From Magnolia sinica (Eukaryota > Streptophyta > Magnoliopsida > Magnoliales > Magnoliaceae), in contig NC_080578.1 in assembly GCF_029962835.1 (NCBI RefSeq), positions 102,217,759-102,281,758 on the forward strand: a stretch of 64,000 nucleotides of DNA, written 5' to 3'. A program made the position numbers and the translations under genes. Shown one piece after another: positions 22,640 to 35,900 of the stretch. The stretch's first letter is position 1, and every line of letters begins with the position of its first letter. The notes under the pieces are model-generated. The model had not been told where the DNA came from, searched no databases, and saw nothing but the letters and a program-made list of their open reading frames with translations.

Positions 22640-25600
22640 TGTAACGCCCTGACGGATCAGGTCAGCTGCATTCGAGAGTTGGCTAGGTTGGATATCAATA
22701 AATCTCGGCGTTAGCTTCCCCTTCTTACCGAACCGCAGAACTCCCTTCATAGGAGAGACCTTCAGAAAAGCATGATCTCCCACTACGAACTCAAGCGGTC
22801 GACGCCTCGTATCAGCCGCAACATCTTATGCAGCAGAAAAGCGATCTAGAAAACTCCTCTTTCCTTGCTTTCTTTCCAAAACATTAACACCCCCTGGGAC
22901 ATTTTGGGATGACCTATTTGATGGACGGTCCAAATCAGCTATCTGATCATCACCGAGCACACACCACAACCTGCAAAAATCGGGTTGCGTTCGGATGCGA
23001 AACAGGGATGTGAATCTCTTTCGCTATGGCGTTGGTGGGGCCCATTTCCTGGTGTTTCTCACAAGATCCAATCCGTTCATTGGATTGTGCATGTAAAATT
23101 GGTCAGACATGACTAATTTTTTTGTGTTTTGGTGTGGTCCATTAGATTTCTCCTTACACCATCTATCCTCCGTTTGAACGACTGGATTTCTCTCCTCGCG
23201 ATCTTTTGCAATTCTACCACCTAGGCAGTGATAAGAAGTGTCATGGGGATCTGATGGACAGTTCGGATTGGACCGTTGAAACACGGTGGTGGCCCACAAA
23301 ACCCAACTGCGGCTCTCTGTTCTTCTATTTCGCAGACAAAAATAAGAGTTTCTGTTTTGAGACGGTCAAGAGTCGGTTTGACCAACTCTCTACTGCCATG
23401 CACGGCTAGTGCAATTATGCACTATGTATACTCATGCTTAAGTGGGGTCCACTGTGATAAGTATGAGAAATCCGTTCCGTCCATCTATTTTCTCTTATCT
23501 TTTTAACAGTTGGGCTCAAAATTGAGGTACATCCAGATTGCAATTGGGCCCAGAATCTAGATTTTAGGGGCTGATCTATCCATTGGGGCACTTCTAGAGG
23601 GATCCAATGAATGAAAATATACATGTACAATTAATTCATGATCATCAGGCCATATATAAAGTTTGGAGCCGATCAGATGGAGGGAACCCTGTGATCTTGC
23701 ATTATAGACGTCTTTCAAGCTTGTTTAAAGTGAGTGGTTGGAATTTCTCTGATCTCCGGCATGTAAATCCTTTATTTTGGTCCCATGGAGTCTCTTCCAA
23801 TGCCTTGGTGATGCTTGAGCATTAAATCCATGCCTTTAGCATCCTTTTCAGTCCACGCTTGTAAATTCACCTTGCATCACAAACATGATTAAAATAACCC
23901 ATTAATCAGTATCATGTTTGTAAATCCATGTAGTAATGGGGGTCTATTATACAATATTCGACCCTCAAAACAACCCCCAACCAGCATTTTTCTATTCTCG
24001 AGCAAAGTATGCGAAAAATAAATTGAGAATTACAGGACAATTTCTATAAACTCAAGTGATTTTTAAAAACAATCCAGAACTAGAAGTCTAAGATTCATGA
24101 TTGTTGGCATTACTTTCTCCTAGAATCAAGCTCACAGTAAACTTCATAATCAAGTTTAAATATTAATCCATTAATTAAAATAATTCTAAACATTGAGTTC
24201 CATGAGTGTATAGTGTAATCTCGGCTTAACACCCTGGTTTATTTCTTTATTTCGTGATATCCTTGGCACTCCACAAGAGCATTCAGGTTAACCACAACCT
24301 AAACCAAAACCTGCCTCATAGATCAACATCCCAACCCTTGATTTTTTGTCAAAAGTCATGCTAATGAAAGGAATCAAATCCTCACCTATAGGGAGCAAAC
24401 CTATAGTGAAGATCAGTCGCCCAATATTTTCCGAATGTCAACTGTGGGGAATCGAACCTTCACCTATAGGGAGCAAACCTATGGTGAAGACCATTTGCCC
24501 AACCCTGGGTTTTTTTTTTCTTCACTTCTTTTTTTTTCTTTTTCTATTGATCATAATAGGCAAATTGTCTAGGCTGGTTCCTTTCATGCTTAGTGATTAC
24601 CACGTTAGTCCTTCAATATTGAACTGAAACCTTAATGTGTAAGTGAGATGTGACATGTAAAATTATGATTCAATCAATGTTTAAAACTTCTAATCATGGA
24701 TTGATAAGTCGCTCTCAACTGTGAAATCTATCAAACAACTAAATCCAAGAGACATAAATCACCAACATCATGTATCTTGTAAGTTTGAATCGAAGACGAC
24801 CGTCAAAATTACTTCGAATTCATACGAAATTCCAGAAAATTTTAAAAATTTTCACAATTTCTGCCTAAGACCAAGAAAACATTGATTAGGTAACCTAATC
24901 TCTCACCCCCAACTAAAAATCTACATTGTCCTCAATGTAAAAGATATGCTGGCAATATACATGAGGCAATGAAAGTAAATGAGAAGTGATGGGAAGATTG
25001 TACCCGGACGAGGGATTTAAGAAGCTGTTACACAAAGATCTCAGCATGAAAGCAAGTCGGCACAAGAGAGAGACAAACAAAAGAAAACTTATCCTAAAAC
25101 AATGTAGAAAGCAAATTAACCTAGAACAGCATAAAGCAAACTAGCCTAGTCCTATGAAAACAGGAAACCTACCTATACATCCATCAGACTAGGAGATCAA
25201 TCCTGGTAAACAGGATCAGTCAGAGGTATGGACATGTCCTCTGAATCAAATTTTTTGATAAATGGCTTTAAGCGATGTCCATTTACTTTAAACTCATTGC
25301 CATTGTCAGGATCTCTTATCTCAACAGCCCCATGAGGATACACAGTGACCACAATGTAAGGGCCAGTCCAACGAGATCGAAGCTTACTTGGAGAGAGATA
25401 TAATCGAGAATTATACAAAAGAACTTTCTGACCAGGTGTAAATGATTTCCATAGAATATGTTGGTCATGAAACGCCTTCATTCTATCTTTATAAATTCTC
25501 GAGTTCTCGTATGCATCGTTCCGGATTTCTTCGAGTTCATTCAACTGAAGTTTGCGTAGCGAGCCAGCATTATCCAGATTGAAATTCAATTTTTTGATTG

Positions 25601-26250
25601 CCCAGTAGGCTCTATGTTCCAACTCCACAGGCAAGTGGCAAGCCTTCCCATTTCCAAGTAGTGACCAGTGAGCAACTTATCTCGTGAGCCGATTATGGTG
25701 GTATGGGACACTATATTCGTGCTGTCGGCCTACATTGATTGGTGACGAGCCCTTTGTAGTGACCTCGAGCATACCTGGATACCGCAAGGAGGTGACGAGC
25801 CGATCTGTGGTAGTAAGGGCATGAAAGGCGTGCATTGATTGGTGACGAGCCCTTTGCTACGACCTCAACTATATGATCGTATGAGATGTCTAGGATTGAC
25901 GACCCTAGTATGGATCACCATCGACCCAGAACATCAGATCGACTTGATTTTTGAGGTGAAGACCAAGCCCAACTCAGTGACCGCAACAGCCTAAGATCAT
26001 CGCCATCGGACTTTCGACGCGCGGTCTAGATCCGATCCAGATCTTTCAAAAAATCTCCAGAACAACTGGATTTAGCGATGGATCCCAGATTTCAGAGTAA
26101 CGTAGCGCTCACTAATCTGCACGTTTAGAGCCATGCAGATACAATTTAAAGTGATTGATGCGAATTTCACAAGCAATCAAGTAAAGCACTAATTACCCCA
26201 AAACAACTACTTAAGGAAAGATAAGCACAAAAAAATCCAAGGTCGTTACA
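22640..26250 (-). mobile_element. Chromovirus (Tekay/Del-like) remnant nested in the Athila integrase
   Basis: The block is bounded by 'tgtaacgccc' (22640) and 'gtcgttaca' (26250) and flanked by a perfect TTGGG duplication (22635-22639, 26251-26255). On the minus strand it has a partial 5' LTR (26250 to 25652), a pol end with VGDHAFLKVSPMKGVLRFGK (about 22815-22690) and the last bases of a 3' LTR. Its middle is occupied by an Athila piece (22816-25651). Broken; only its edges remain. Confidence 0.75.
22816..25651 (-). repeat. Second copy of Athila 3' LTR-to-integrase segment (2.84 kb)
   Basis: Collinear with 19387-22225 at a constant offset of about 3.43 kb and with only scattered differences by eye. 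It covers part of an LTR (to 23972), the polypurine tract, the non-coding 3' region and an integrase C-terminus (25197-25634). It is a separate fragment inside the chromovirus remnant, not a second gene. Confidence 0.85.
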
Positions 26251-26255
26251 TTGGG

Positions 26256-28221
26256 GGAATGATCCCATGAAATCAATGCCCCAGCAATCAAATGCCTCGA
26301 TGATAAAAATGAGATTCAAGGGCATCATATTTCGATGGGACAACGCTCCCAATTTCTGACAACACTCAGAAGCTTTGCAAAACTCTTGAGTGTCCCTGAA
26401 CATAGTGGGCTAGTAAAAGCCACACTGTAAAATCTTGGCCGTGGTCTTTTTAGCAGAAAAGTGACCACCACAGGCCTGTGAATGACAGAAAGAGATGATT
26501 CTCTGATGCTCAATGTCTGGCACACATCTCCTTAAGATTTGGTCTGGGCAATATTTAAATAAATATGGATCATCCTAGAAAAAGTTGCGCACCTCGGTGA
26601 AAAATTTCTTCTTATCTTGCACAGTCCAATGTGTCGATATGGAACCTGTGGCAAGATAATTAGCAATATCAGCGAACCAAGGTAAATGGGAGACTCTGAA
26701 CAATTGTTCATCAGGGAACATGTCATTGATATGTGTCATTTCAAGGGAATCAGAGGGATTAAGGTAAGAAAGATGGTCAGCCACTATGTTCTATACTCCC
26801 TTTTTATCTTTTATTTCCAGGTCAAATTCCTGGAGTAGGAGGATTCATCGTATCAGGCGGGGCTTAGCATCATTCTTAGATAGAAGATACTTGAGCGCCG
26901 CGTGATCAATATAAATAATAATTTTGGATTCGATCAAGTAGGACCGAAATTTATCTAAAGCAAACACTACGGCCAAGAGTTCCTTTTCCGTAGTCGAGTA
27001 GTTCACTTGGGCAGGATTTAGAGTCTTACTCACATAATGAATAATGTAGGGTTTCTTATCTTTTCTCTGGCCTAGAACTGCCCCAAGAGCATAATCAGAC
27101 GCGTCGTACATAAGTTCAAAAGGAATGCCCCAGTCGGGTGGTTGTATGATGGGTGCATAAGTCAACGTGCCCTTAAGCTTAGTGAAAGCTTCCTGACATG
27201 GCTCAGTCCACTCGTATGGTGCATCCTTTTGAAGTAGATTATATAAAGGACGAGAGATGATAATAAAATCCATTACGAATCTTCTATAAAACCCAGCGTG
27301 TCTTAAGAAGGATCGCATGTCCCGTATGTTCTTGGGTGGAGGTAAGTTAGAAATAAGATCAATTTTTACCTTATCCACCTCGATTCCTTTGGATAAGATA
27401 ATATGTCCAAGGACAATTCCCTTATGAACCATGAAATGACACTTCTCCCAATTAAGTACTAAGTTCTTTTCTTCACATCTTTTCAGCACACATTTAAGAC
27501 TCTCTAAACACTTGTTGAAAGATGAACCGAAAACAGAGAAATCGTCCATGAAAATCTCTAGATATTTCCTCACCATGTCAGAAAAGATACTCATCATACA
27601 TTATTGAAAGGTGGCAGGGGCATTACATAATCCAAATGGCATCCTTCTGTAGGCAAAGGTGTCATAGGGACATGTAAATATGGTTTTTTCCTGATCCTTA
27701 TGGGCGATTTCAATCTGATTGTAGCCCGAATACCCGTAAAGGAAACAGTAATAGGAATGACCAGCTAGCCTTTCCAAGATTTGATCAATGAAGGGCAAAG
27801 GAAAGTAGTTGTTCCTCGTGACGGTATTTAGCTTCCTGTAGTCAATGCACATTCTCCAACCAGTAGTAACTTTAGTTGGCACGAGTTCATTATTGGCATT
27901 GGCTACGATGGTGATCCCGAACTTCTTAGGAACTACCTGAGTTGGACTCACCCATTGACTATCGGATATAGGGTATATGATACCCACATCCAATAGTTTA
28001 AGAACCTCGGCCTTAACCACTTCACTCATGTTTGGATTTAGTCTACGTTGTGATTGCCAAGCAGTCTTCACATTATCCTCAAGATATATGCGGTGAGTAC
28101 AAATCGAGGGTTCGATTCCCTTAAGGTCTGCTATCGTCCATCCAAAGGCTCCCTTATGCTCAATGAGAGTAGATATGAGCATACTCTCCTGTTCTTTCTC
28201 TAGGTGGGCAGAGATCACCAC
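26256..28221 (-). pseudogene. Athila-type RT, RNase H and integrase N-terminus (fossil)
   Basis: In order on the minus strand: reverse transcriptase (28221-27600 and onward, with GWRMCIDYRKLNTV and YRRMPFGLCNAPATFQ), the linked RNase H (YSTTEKELLAVVFALDKFR) and the integrase zinc-binding/N-terminal part (MMPLNLIFIIEAFDCWGIDF) up to the nested insertion. Broken in several places. Confidence 0.9.
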
Positions 28222-28553
28222 CGGGTATGTCTCATCTTGACCTAAATAGACATTTTAAATCAGAGGATAAAAGTTTTAGGTCAAGCTTCGGCAGCTTGAG
28301 GTTAGACGGTAAAGGCACTACATCAGTTTGGGGCAACTCTTCAAATTGTGGCCTCCACCGGTTAACTTCAAGTACCGGTGCAGTATCAAGCAAGGCACAC
28401 GTCTCCCTAATCATGTCATCATCAAAATCATGGGAGTGAGCCAGACACATCTCTAGATGGTTAGAGGATAAGGTCAAAGGTGTCGTATCTTCCACCAAAG
28501 AGTCAATCATGTTAATGTCGTGGAAATCGTCATCATCCTCTAAGTTTCTACCG

Positions 28554-29009
28554 TTATTGAAAAAGATGTTTGACTCCAATGTCATATTCCCAAAAGACAG
28601 TCATGACACCATTCCTGCAATTGATAATTGCGTTTGAAGTGGCGAGGAATGGGCGTCCAAGAATGAAGGAAATCTGAGTGCTTATGTTATTGATGGGTTT
28701 GGTGTCCGGGATGATAAAATCTACAGGATAGTAAAATTTATCAACTTGGACCAACACATCCTCAATTATCCCTCTTGGTACACGAATAGAGCGATCAGCA
28801 AGTTGTAGTGTGGTTAGGATGGATTTTAATTCCCCCAAACCTAACTGTCGATATACCGAGTAGGGAATCAGATTGACGCACGCTCCTAAGTCAAGAAGTA
28901 CATGATCAATTCGATGGTCCCCGATTACACATAATGTGGTTGGGCTACCGGGATCTTTGAATTTCTGTGACACGTCTTGCTTTAGGATGACACTCATTTT
29001 CTTGGTCAA
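28554..29009 (-). pseudogene. Athila-type aspartic protease region (fossil)
   Basis: The minus strand carries a retropepsin-like stretch (HVLLDLGACVNLIPYSVYRQ) with the family's usual follow-on, ending FILGRPFLAT. The stretch 28232-28553 links it to RT. Confidence 0.8.
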
Positions 29010-29183
29010 GAAGATCTTCTTTTGAATACTCTGCCGTCATTTGGTTGTGCATAAGTCTTTCAGGAATTTGGCATATGAAGGTATCTGTTTTACGACATCA
29101 AGTAGAGGAATGTTGACTTTCACTTGTTTCAACACCTCTAAGATATCCTGAGAGTTAGAGAGAGGTTTTGGTGTGACCAACCG

Positions 29184-30630
29184 TTAGAAAAATGGAGTAA
29201 CTGGCTTTTCTAGAAGTTCCGGTTCTAATTTTTGTGGGGCCTCACTAGATCCATTATTATTGTCATCTTCTGGTTCTTGAGGATTTTCGGGCCTAACCGG
29301 AAGGATTTTATCAATGATCTTCCCACTCCTAAGAGTGGTGATGGATTTAGCGTGCTCCTGATTTGAAGAACTGGGATTACTTATCTCGTATTGCGATTTA
29401 GGATTAGGGAGCGGTTGTGCAGGAAACATCCTCTTTTCTATAACCGTCATATGTGAATCCATCTTTTGCATAAAATCTCGCATTGCCTGGGTCAGCTCTT
29501 GCATGGAATTTTGAACAGGTTCTTCTTGAAGTTTCCTCTTATTTGAATTTTGATTGAAGAAACTTTGAGGGGTAATAGTTTGTCTATTTCTCCAACTAAA
29601 GTTTGGATGATTTTTCCAACCAAGATTGTACGTATTAGATGTCAGTCCATTGAAAGGTCTTTGATAAGTATTTACGGTATTGGATTGTTCATTCAACACT
29701 TCTCGAAAGGCGTGTATCGTAGGACAATTTTCAGCTGTATGAATGTTGCAATCACATATGCCGCAAATACTTTCATTAACCTTATCATTCTTTCTTTCTA
29801 TAGCCTCAAATTTTCTTATGACCGTAGTTACTTTATACTTGAGATCATCCTCTTCTTTCAAGAGATACAATCCACCTTTCTCCTTAGATTGAATCGGCCT
29901 CGACGTGGTGTTCGATTTTTGGTAACAGTTCCATGATTGTGTTTTTTCATCAAGACTATCGACGTAATCCCATACCTCGTTGACATTTTTATTAATGAAT
30001 TCTCCATTACACATTGTCTCAACCATTTGGCGCATGGAGGATGTCAGTCCGTCGTAGAAAAAATTTGTGATGCGCCACGTTTTAAATCCGTGTTGTGGGC
30101 ATGAACTGACCAAATCCTTAAACCTTTCCCAACATTGGTAAAATGTTTCATCCTCCTTTTGAGTGAAGTTCATGATTGCTTTTTTAAGGGTAATCGTTTT
30201 ATGATGTGGAAAAAATTTCTTTATAAATTCCCTCTGCATATCATTCCATGTGCCAATGGATCTAAGACGCAGTGAATGTAACCATGTCTTAGCCTTCTCC
30301 TTCAAGGAAAAAGGAAAGAGTTTCATCTAGACTGTGTCCTCAGACACATTTTGAAAATATAAAGTGGCTATGATCTCATCAAACTCTTTCAAATGTAGAT
30401 ATGGTTCTTCAGATTCAAGTCTATGGAACTTAGGAAGGAGTTGGATAAACCCTGGCTGGATGTTCATATGTCTAGTATTTTCAGAAAAAAATCATGCATG
30501 AGAGCGTACTCACCCCCGCTAGTTGTAAATAATCTCGTAAAGTACGAGGCGGGGGTGCTTGATGCATCTCATTCTCATCCTAAATGTCCTCCGCCCTAGG
30601 TTGGGGTAGAAGAGGTTGGTTCTCAGCCAT
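29184..30630 (-). pseudogene. Athila-type gag (fossil)
   Basis: It begins near 30630 (MAENQPLLPQPR). The capsid region is recognisable (FPFSLKEKAKTWLHSL, FIKKFFPHHKT, CWERFKDLVSSCPQHGF), followed by a linker and nucleocapsid. This is the retrotransposon gag layout of Athila elements. Broken. Confidence 0.85.
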
Positions 30631-30744
30631 CACTTCAATTAACTCAGGAGATTTTGAGTGGTGTCTAGTCCTGCGATGGATAGTCAACCCTTCAACTAAT
30701 CCTCCTTCAGTCAAGAGATGTCGAGTGTTGTCACGGGCCCACTT

Positions 30745-30764
30745 GGGCAACGACACCAAAAACT
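30745..30764 (-). promoter_or_regulatory. Primer-binding site of the Athila-type element
   Basis: Immediately inside the 5' LTR the minus strand reads tttttggtgtcgttgccc. It is close to the 'ttttggcgccgttgcc' form I associate with Athila elements. Confidence 0.6.
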
Positions 30765-32907
30765 TGTTCACTCCCCAAGTATAGGGTTGTGATGTAGTAA
30801 TAAACTCGGTGAGACCGAGGTCGAATCCCAAGGGACTGAAACCTGTACGTAATCTGAAACTAAGTAGAACTAGAATTAGAGAAAGACGAAATCTAAATCA
30901 AGTGTAAATTGAGGAATAATGATGAAATAATTATCTAAAACTTAAGGAATTCAGAGAAAGGACACTAGGGATTCAGAGGATCCACTTGTAGAAATCAGGG
31001 AGATCTTATGCCTGTTTCAAGTATTCAACTGGACTTAGAGTCCTATCTTCATCCAGTTAAAGGGTGTAACCATCGAACTGAACTTCCTTTGATATAGTTT
31101 TCAAGAGATGAAAGGTATATGAATTAGAATGGATTCCATCACCAAACTATGCCCATGAGACAAAGTAAACAACAGAATTAAACTAATTACCAACCAATCA
31201 ATATGCTATGAAGGTTAGGAAGGGTACCGTCATTCGACCATGCCCAAGAGACGATGGTGAACAACAGAGCTCCTGACGTCATAAACATCAAAAGGAAAAG
31301 AACATGCTCAAGCTATCACAGACCCATTGTAATTTTAGTCACAACAGATCATTAAAAACTAAAAATATTCCCTTAATAATCAAACTAATATCAAATTCAG
31401 TTCATAAATTAAATTAAAGGTATAAAATAGAGTCTCCCATCTCCTACAAGCTTCATCTCTTAGCCCTACCTAAGAGGTCTAACCTAACATGATTGGACCA
31501 GATCTCTGAAAAACCATGATAAAAAAAACTACAAACAAAATAAATAAACAAAAACTACTCCCTGTCTCTCTCTCTCTCTGCTACTGACGTTCCCAGCTAA
31601 CTGATCCTGCAAAATTCATTGCCCTTCACGTTCTCTCTCCTTCTTTCTTATAGCCATGAAGGATGGTGGATGGGAGGTCGTCTGCTAAAGAGCTGGAGCT
31701 GGTGCGGTCGTGCGTGGCAAGAGATGGACAGCTGTTTACGCAGTTGCGGCATCCACAACATCTTATGCAGCAGAAAAGTGATCCAGAAAACTCTTCTTTC
31801 CTTGCTTTCTTTCCAAAACATTAACGCCCCCTGGGACATTTTGGGATGGCCTATTTGATGGACAGTCCAAATCAGCCGTCTGATCATACCGAGCACACAC
31901 CACAGCCCGCAAAAATCGGGTTGCGTCCGGACATGAAACAGGGATGAGAATCTCTTTCGTTGTGGCATTGGTGGGGCACATTTCCTGGTGTTTCTCGCAG
32001 GATCCAATCCGTTCATTGGATTGTGCATGTAAAATTGGTCAGACATGACTATTTTTTCTGTGTTTTGGTGTGGTCCATCAGATTTCTCCTTACACCGTCT
32101 ATCCTCTGTTTGAACGGCTAGATTTCTCTCCTCGCGATCTTTTGCAATTCTGCCACATAGGTAGTGATAAGAAGCGTCATGGGGATCTGATGGACAGTCC
32201 GGATTGGACCGTTGAAACACGGTGGTGGCCCACAAAACCCAACCGCGGCTCTCTATTCTTCTGTTTCCGCAGACGAAAATAAGATTTTCTATTTTGAGAC
32301 GGTTAAGAGTCGGTTTAACTGACTCTCTGCTTCCATGCACGGCAAGTGCAATTGTGCACTATGTATACTCATGCTTAAGTGGGGTCCACTGTGATAAGTA
32401 TGAGAAATCTGTTCCATCCATCTATTTTCTCTTATTTTTTTAACAGTTAGGCCTAAAATTGAGGTACATCCAGATTGCAGTTGGGCCCAGAATATAGATT
32501 TTAGGGGCTGATCTATCCGTTGGGGCACTTCTAGAGGGATCTAATGGATGAAAATATACATGTACAATTAATTCATGATCATCAGGCCATATATAAAGTT
32601 TGGAGCTGATCAGATGGAGGGAACCCTGTGATCTTGTATTATGGACGTCTTTCAGGCTTGTTTAAAGTGAGTGGCTGGAATTTCTCTGATCTCCAGCATG
32701 TAAATCCTCTATCTTGGTCCCATGGAGTCCCTTCCAATGCCTTGGTGATGCTTGAGCGTTAAATCCATGCCTTTAGCATCCTTTTCAGTCCACGCTTGTA
32801 AACTCACCTTGCATCACGAACATGATTAAAATAACCCATTAATCAGTATCATGTTCGTAAATCCATGTAGTAATTGGGGTCTATTATGCAATATTCGACC
32901 CTCAACA
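30765..32907 (-). repeat. 5' LTR of the Athila-type element
   Basis: 2.14 kb with TG...CA ends; pairs with 18414-20542. It is followed by the target-site duplicate ATAAG at 32908-32912. Confidence 0.85.
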
Positions 32908-35900
32908 ATAAGCCAAAGCTTTTCTTGGCTTTACAAAGCCAAGCACAACTCAAAAATCTGATGTAGAAGGAAGAAAGAGTGAAGAAAAACAGAATTTTTA
33001 TTATTTTAAATTGTTTTGCTGCTACAAACTTCTCACACTTGCTATTGACTTGCTTGCTTTGCTTGCTTTAACCGGATACACAAGATGCCAATTTATAGGC
33101 ATTTGAATGTAAGGTGAAAAGATAAATTTACCCCTACTAGGAGCTTCTAACACTTAATATTCCTAGAAAATACACAAAGCATTTCATCTTCCAAAACAGC
33201 TCCATGGGAAGTGTTGTTGTGCTTTGGAAGATGACAAGTCACAGCAAATGCTGGGCTTTGGTTTGCAATTCCAACACTCCCCTTCAAACCAAAACCGGCT
33301 TCATTCCGAGCATCGTTCTTAGTCATTTGAATGCATCTGTCGGCAATGCCTTTGTGAAAATATCCGCCACCTATTCTGTAGTATGATAATACTTTAATTT
33401 CATCTTTTTCTGCTTCACATGACCTCTCAGAAAATGGTATTGGGTATTAATATGTTTTTTTTTGTTTTTTTTTTAATTTTTTATTTTTTTTGGAGAAGGT
33501 GGGCCAACCCCCCAATTTTATTAAGAAAAGATTGACTGTACATCCTTTCGGGCCGGCCCCAACAAAAAGAAACGAGCCTGACCTATTATATAGGAGATCA
33601 CACTAGATACTTACAAAGGCCCCACCTGATATGGAGCCTCTTTAATCGATCCTAATCCAACTTTCTCAAGAAAAATCATACCTCGAACCTGACGTGGAAG
33701 CTCAAATTGATTCATGAAAGAAGCCTAAGACTGAGTAGCACTACCTAATCGAGCCATGAAATCCGCCGGCGTGTTTCCTTCCCTGACAACGTGCACAATG
33801 CTGATATTGCCCCTCTTCCTGAGCTGGTTGATCCTACGCAACCACGCCTACTATTTCCAACCTGGCTGAGCCACACCATTAATGAGATCTACGACTAGAC
33901 ACGAATCCGACTCAATAATGATATTGCTAAGACCCCTCTGAAAACCGATATAAAGCCCATCATGCACCGCACAAAGCTTGGCCACTATGTTAGTTCCAAA
34001 ACCATAACCAGCTGAATAGGCAAATATGAATTCGCCTCTCGGCCCTTTACAAATTCCATCACCATCAGAACTTCCCGGATTTCCTCTAGCGGAACCATCA
34101 ACATTTATTTTAACCCATCCGGGCAATGGCCTCTCCCACTTTATCAGAACTGGGCATCCAACTCTTCTTGTATGGCTCAGCGAGGTCCTATTTGGACATG
34201 AAAGACTACTCCAACAATTATCACTCCTAGAAGCAGTAAGAAAATTCGCCCACCATTTGATCTTTGCAACCACACGATCTGAACAGATGCTTCTACCTTC
34301 AAAAATTACAGCATTTCGAGCTTTCCACGGCTTCCAAATAATAGTACAGGGAATCAACATCATAAATACTGACCTACGTTGCATAGACTCGACAACCGCC
34401 CACCATTGAAACAGCCTTGCCTCAATCGATATTGCTAGTATGACGTTAATCCCCAACCAACTACCCATAGCTGACCAAACTGATTGCGCCAAATTGCTGT
34501 TAACAAACAGATGAAGAGAGGTTTCAATGGTGAAATTCTGGGAGACCCGACTATTGCAACAAGCACACCTGGACGCGAGATGGACACCCTGAGATTGCAC
34601 CGCACAATCCACAGGGGATTGCATCTTGAATCACTTTCCAAACGAGGAGAGAAATCTTGGGAGGAAGCCTTGAGTGCCAAACCCATCTTGACCAGCTCTG
34701 ACTTGGGTTAGGGGCCCTGGACAACGACCAAGCTGATTTAATAGAAAATTCTCTTGACGGTGTTAACGACTAAATGGGCACATCCAAATCCTCTGAGGTA
34801 CAAAAACCTGCCTGAAACACATGGTCAATGATATTCTGAGGCAGAAAGAGAAGGGCAGCTGAAGGGGGAAGAGGCCCGAGAGATCCAATCACCTAATAAA
34901 CTTGGACATCATGTAGCCCGACCAGCACTTCAAAGTCAGCAAGCTGGAGGAGAGGGCCTAGACCAGTCCAATTCACCCTTCAGAAGCTGCACTTGCTTTC
35001 GCCTATTTGCCATTGAACATGAGATTCGACCATAGGAATAAGCACCCTAATTCGCTTCCACATGGGAGAAGAAAGCCGACTTAACACAGCCAGCCCAGCA
35101 AGCAAGTCTTGAGGAAGGTACTTTGCCACCATAAAGGATTTCTAGACATTATCATCCTTGCCAAATTTAATTGTCCACGCCATTTTAAGTCAGAAAGCCC
35201 TCATAATGTCTTCGAGCTTTTTAATTCCAATTCCCCCCTTATCCTTAGGCGTAGTCATCAAATTCCAAGCCTTCTAGTGACACTTCTGTTTTCCTTCAGA
35301 CCAACCCCAAAAAAAGTTCGCCATGTGCCTCTCAATAGACTTGAGCACCTGCACATGAATATGAACCGCTGCCATAGTATGAATCAGAATACTTGATAAA
35401 ACATTCTTAATGAGGACCAGACGCCCTTCCTGTGACAGAATACAAGCCATCCACCCATTTATTCGACCCACTACTTTATCCACCAAAGGCTTAAACGCAC
35501 TAGCTGTAAGACGCCCTTCCAATATAGGAACACCTAGATAGCTTAGAGATGAAGCAGATTTTCCAAATCCGAGAATTCCTTCAATGCTTCTGAGACGAGT
35601 GAGCGATATCTTTTTAGGACAAAAGAAGGAGCATTTCTGTTGATTAATTCTTTGGCCCGAGGAAGCTTGATAGGAACCCAGAAACCTCTTGAACTCTTGA
35701 AGAGCGGACTTACTCTCGTTTGTGAATATCAATGTATCATCGGCAAAAAGTGAATGAGATATCATATGACACCCCCTACTAAGTGCAAACAGCCTAGTAA
35801 TCTGAAGAGATAACACGTGTTTAACACCCCTGCTAATGTGTTTGCTTCTTCCATGTTGCACCGGATTAATGTGTTTACTTCTTCGATGCTGCACTGGATT

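Larger units (their letters stand above)
18414..32907 (-). mobile_element. Athila-type Ty3/Gypsy LTR retrotransposon, broken
   Basis: It starts tgttcactcccc, ends ctcaaca, and is flanked by a perfect 5-bp duplication ATAAG (18409-18413 and 32908-32912) inside a Copia LTR. It runs on the minus strand with a 5' LTR at 30765-32907, primer-binding site, gag, protease, RT, RNase H, integrase, a non-coding 3' stretch, a purine tract and a 3' LTR at 18414-20542. RT wording (GWRMCIDYRKLNTV) and the primer-binding site are of Athila type. The integrase is interrupted by a nested element at 22640-26250. Many breaks (about ten). The two LTRs differ visibly by a few percent, so it is not very recent. Confidence 0.9.

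Noticed and set aside
25197-25634. A second, independent integrase gene
   Set aside because: It is the copy of 21771-22208 inside the 2.84-kb duplicated Athila segment, not a separate gene.
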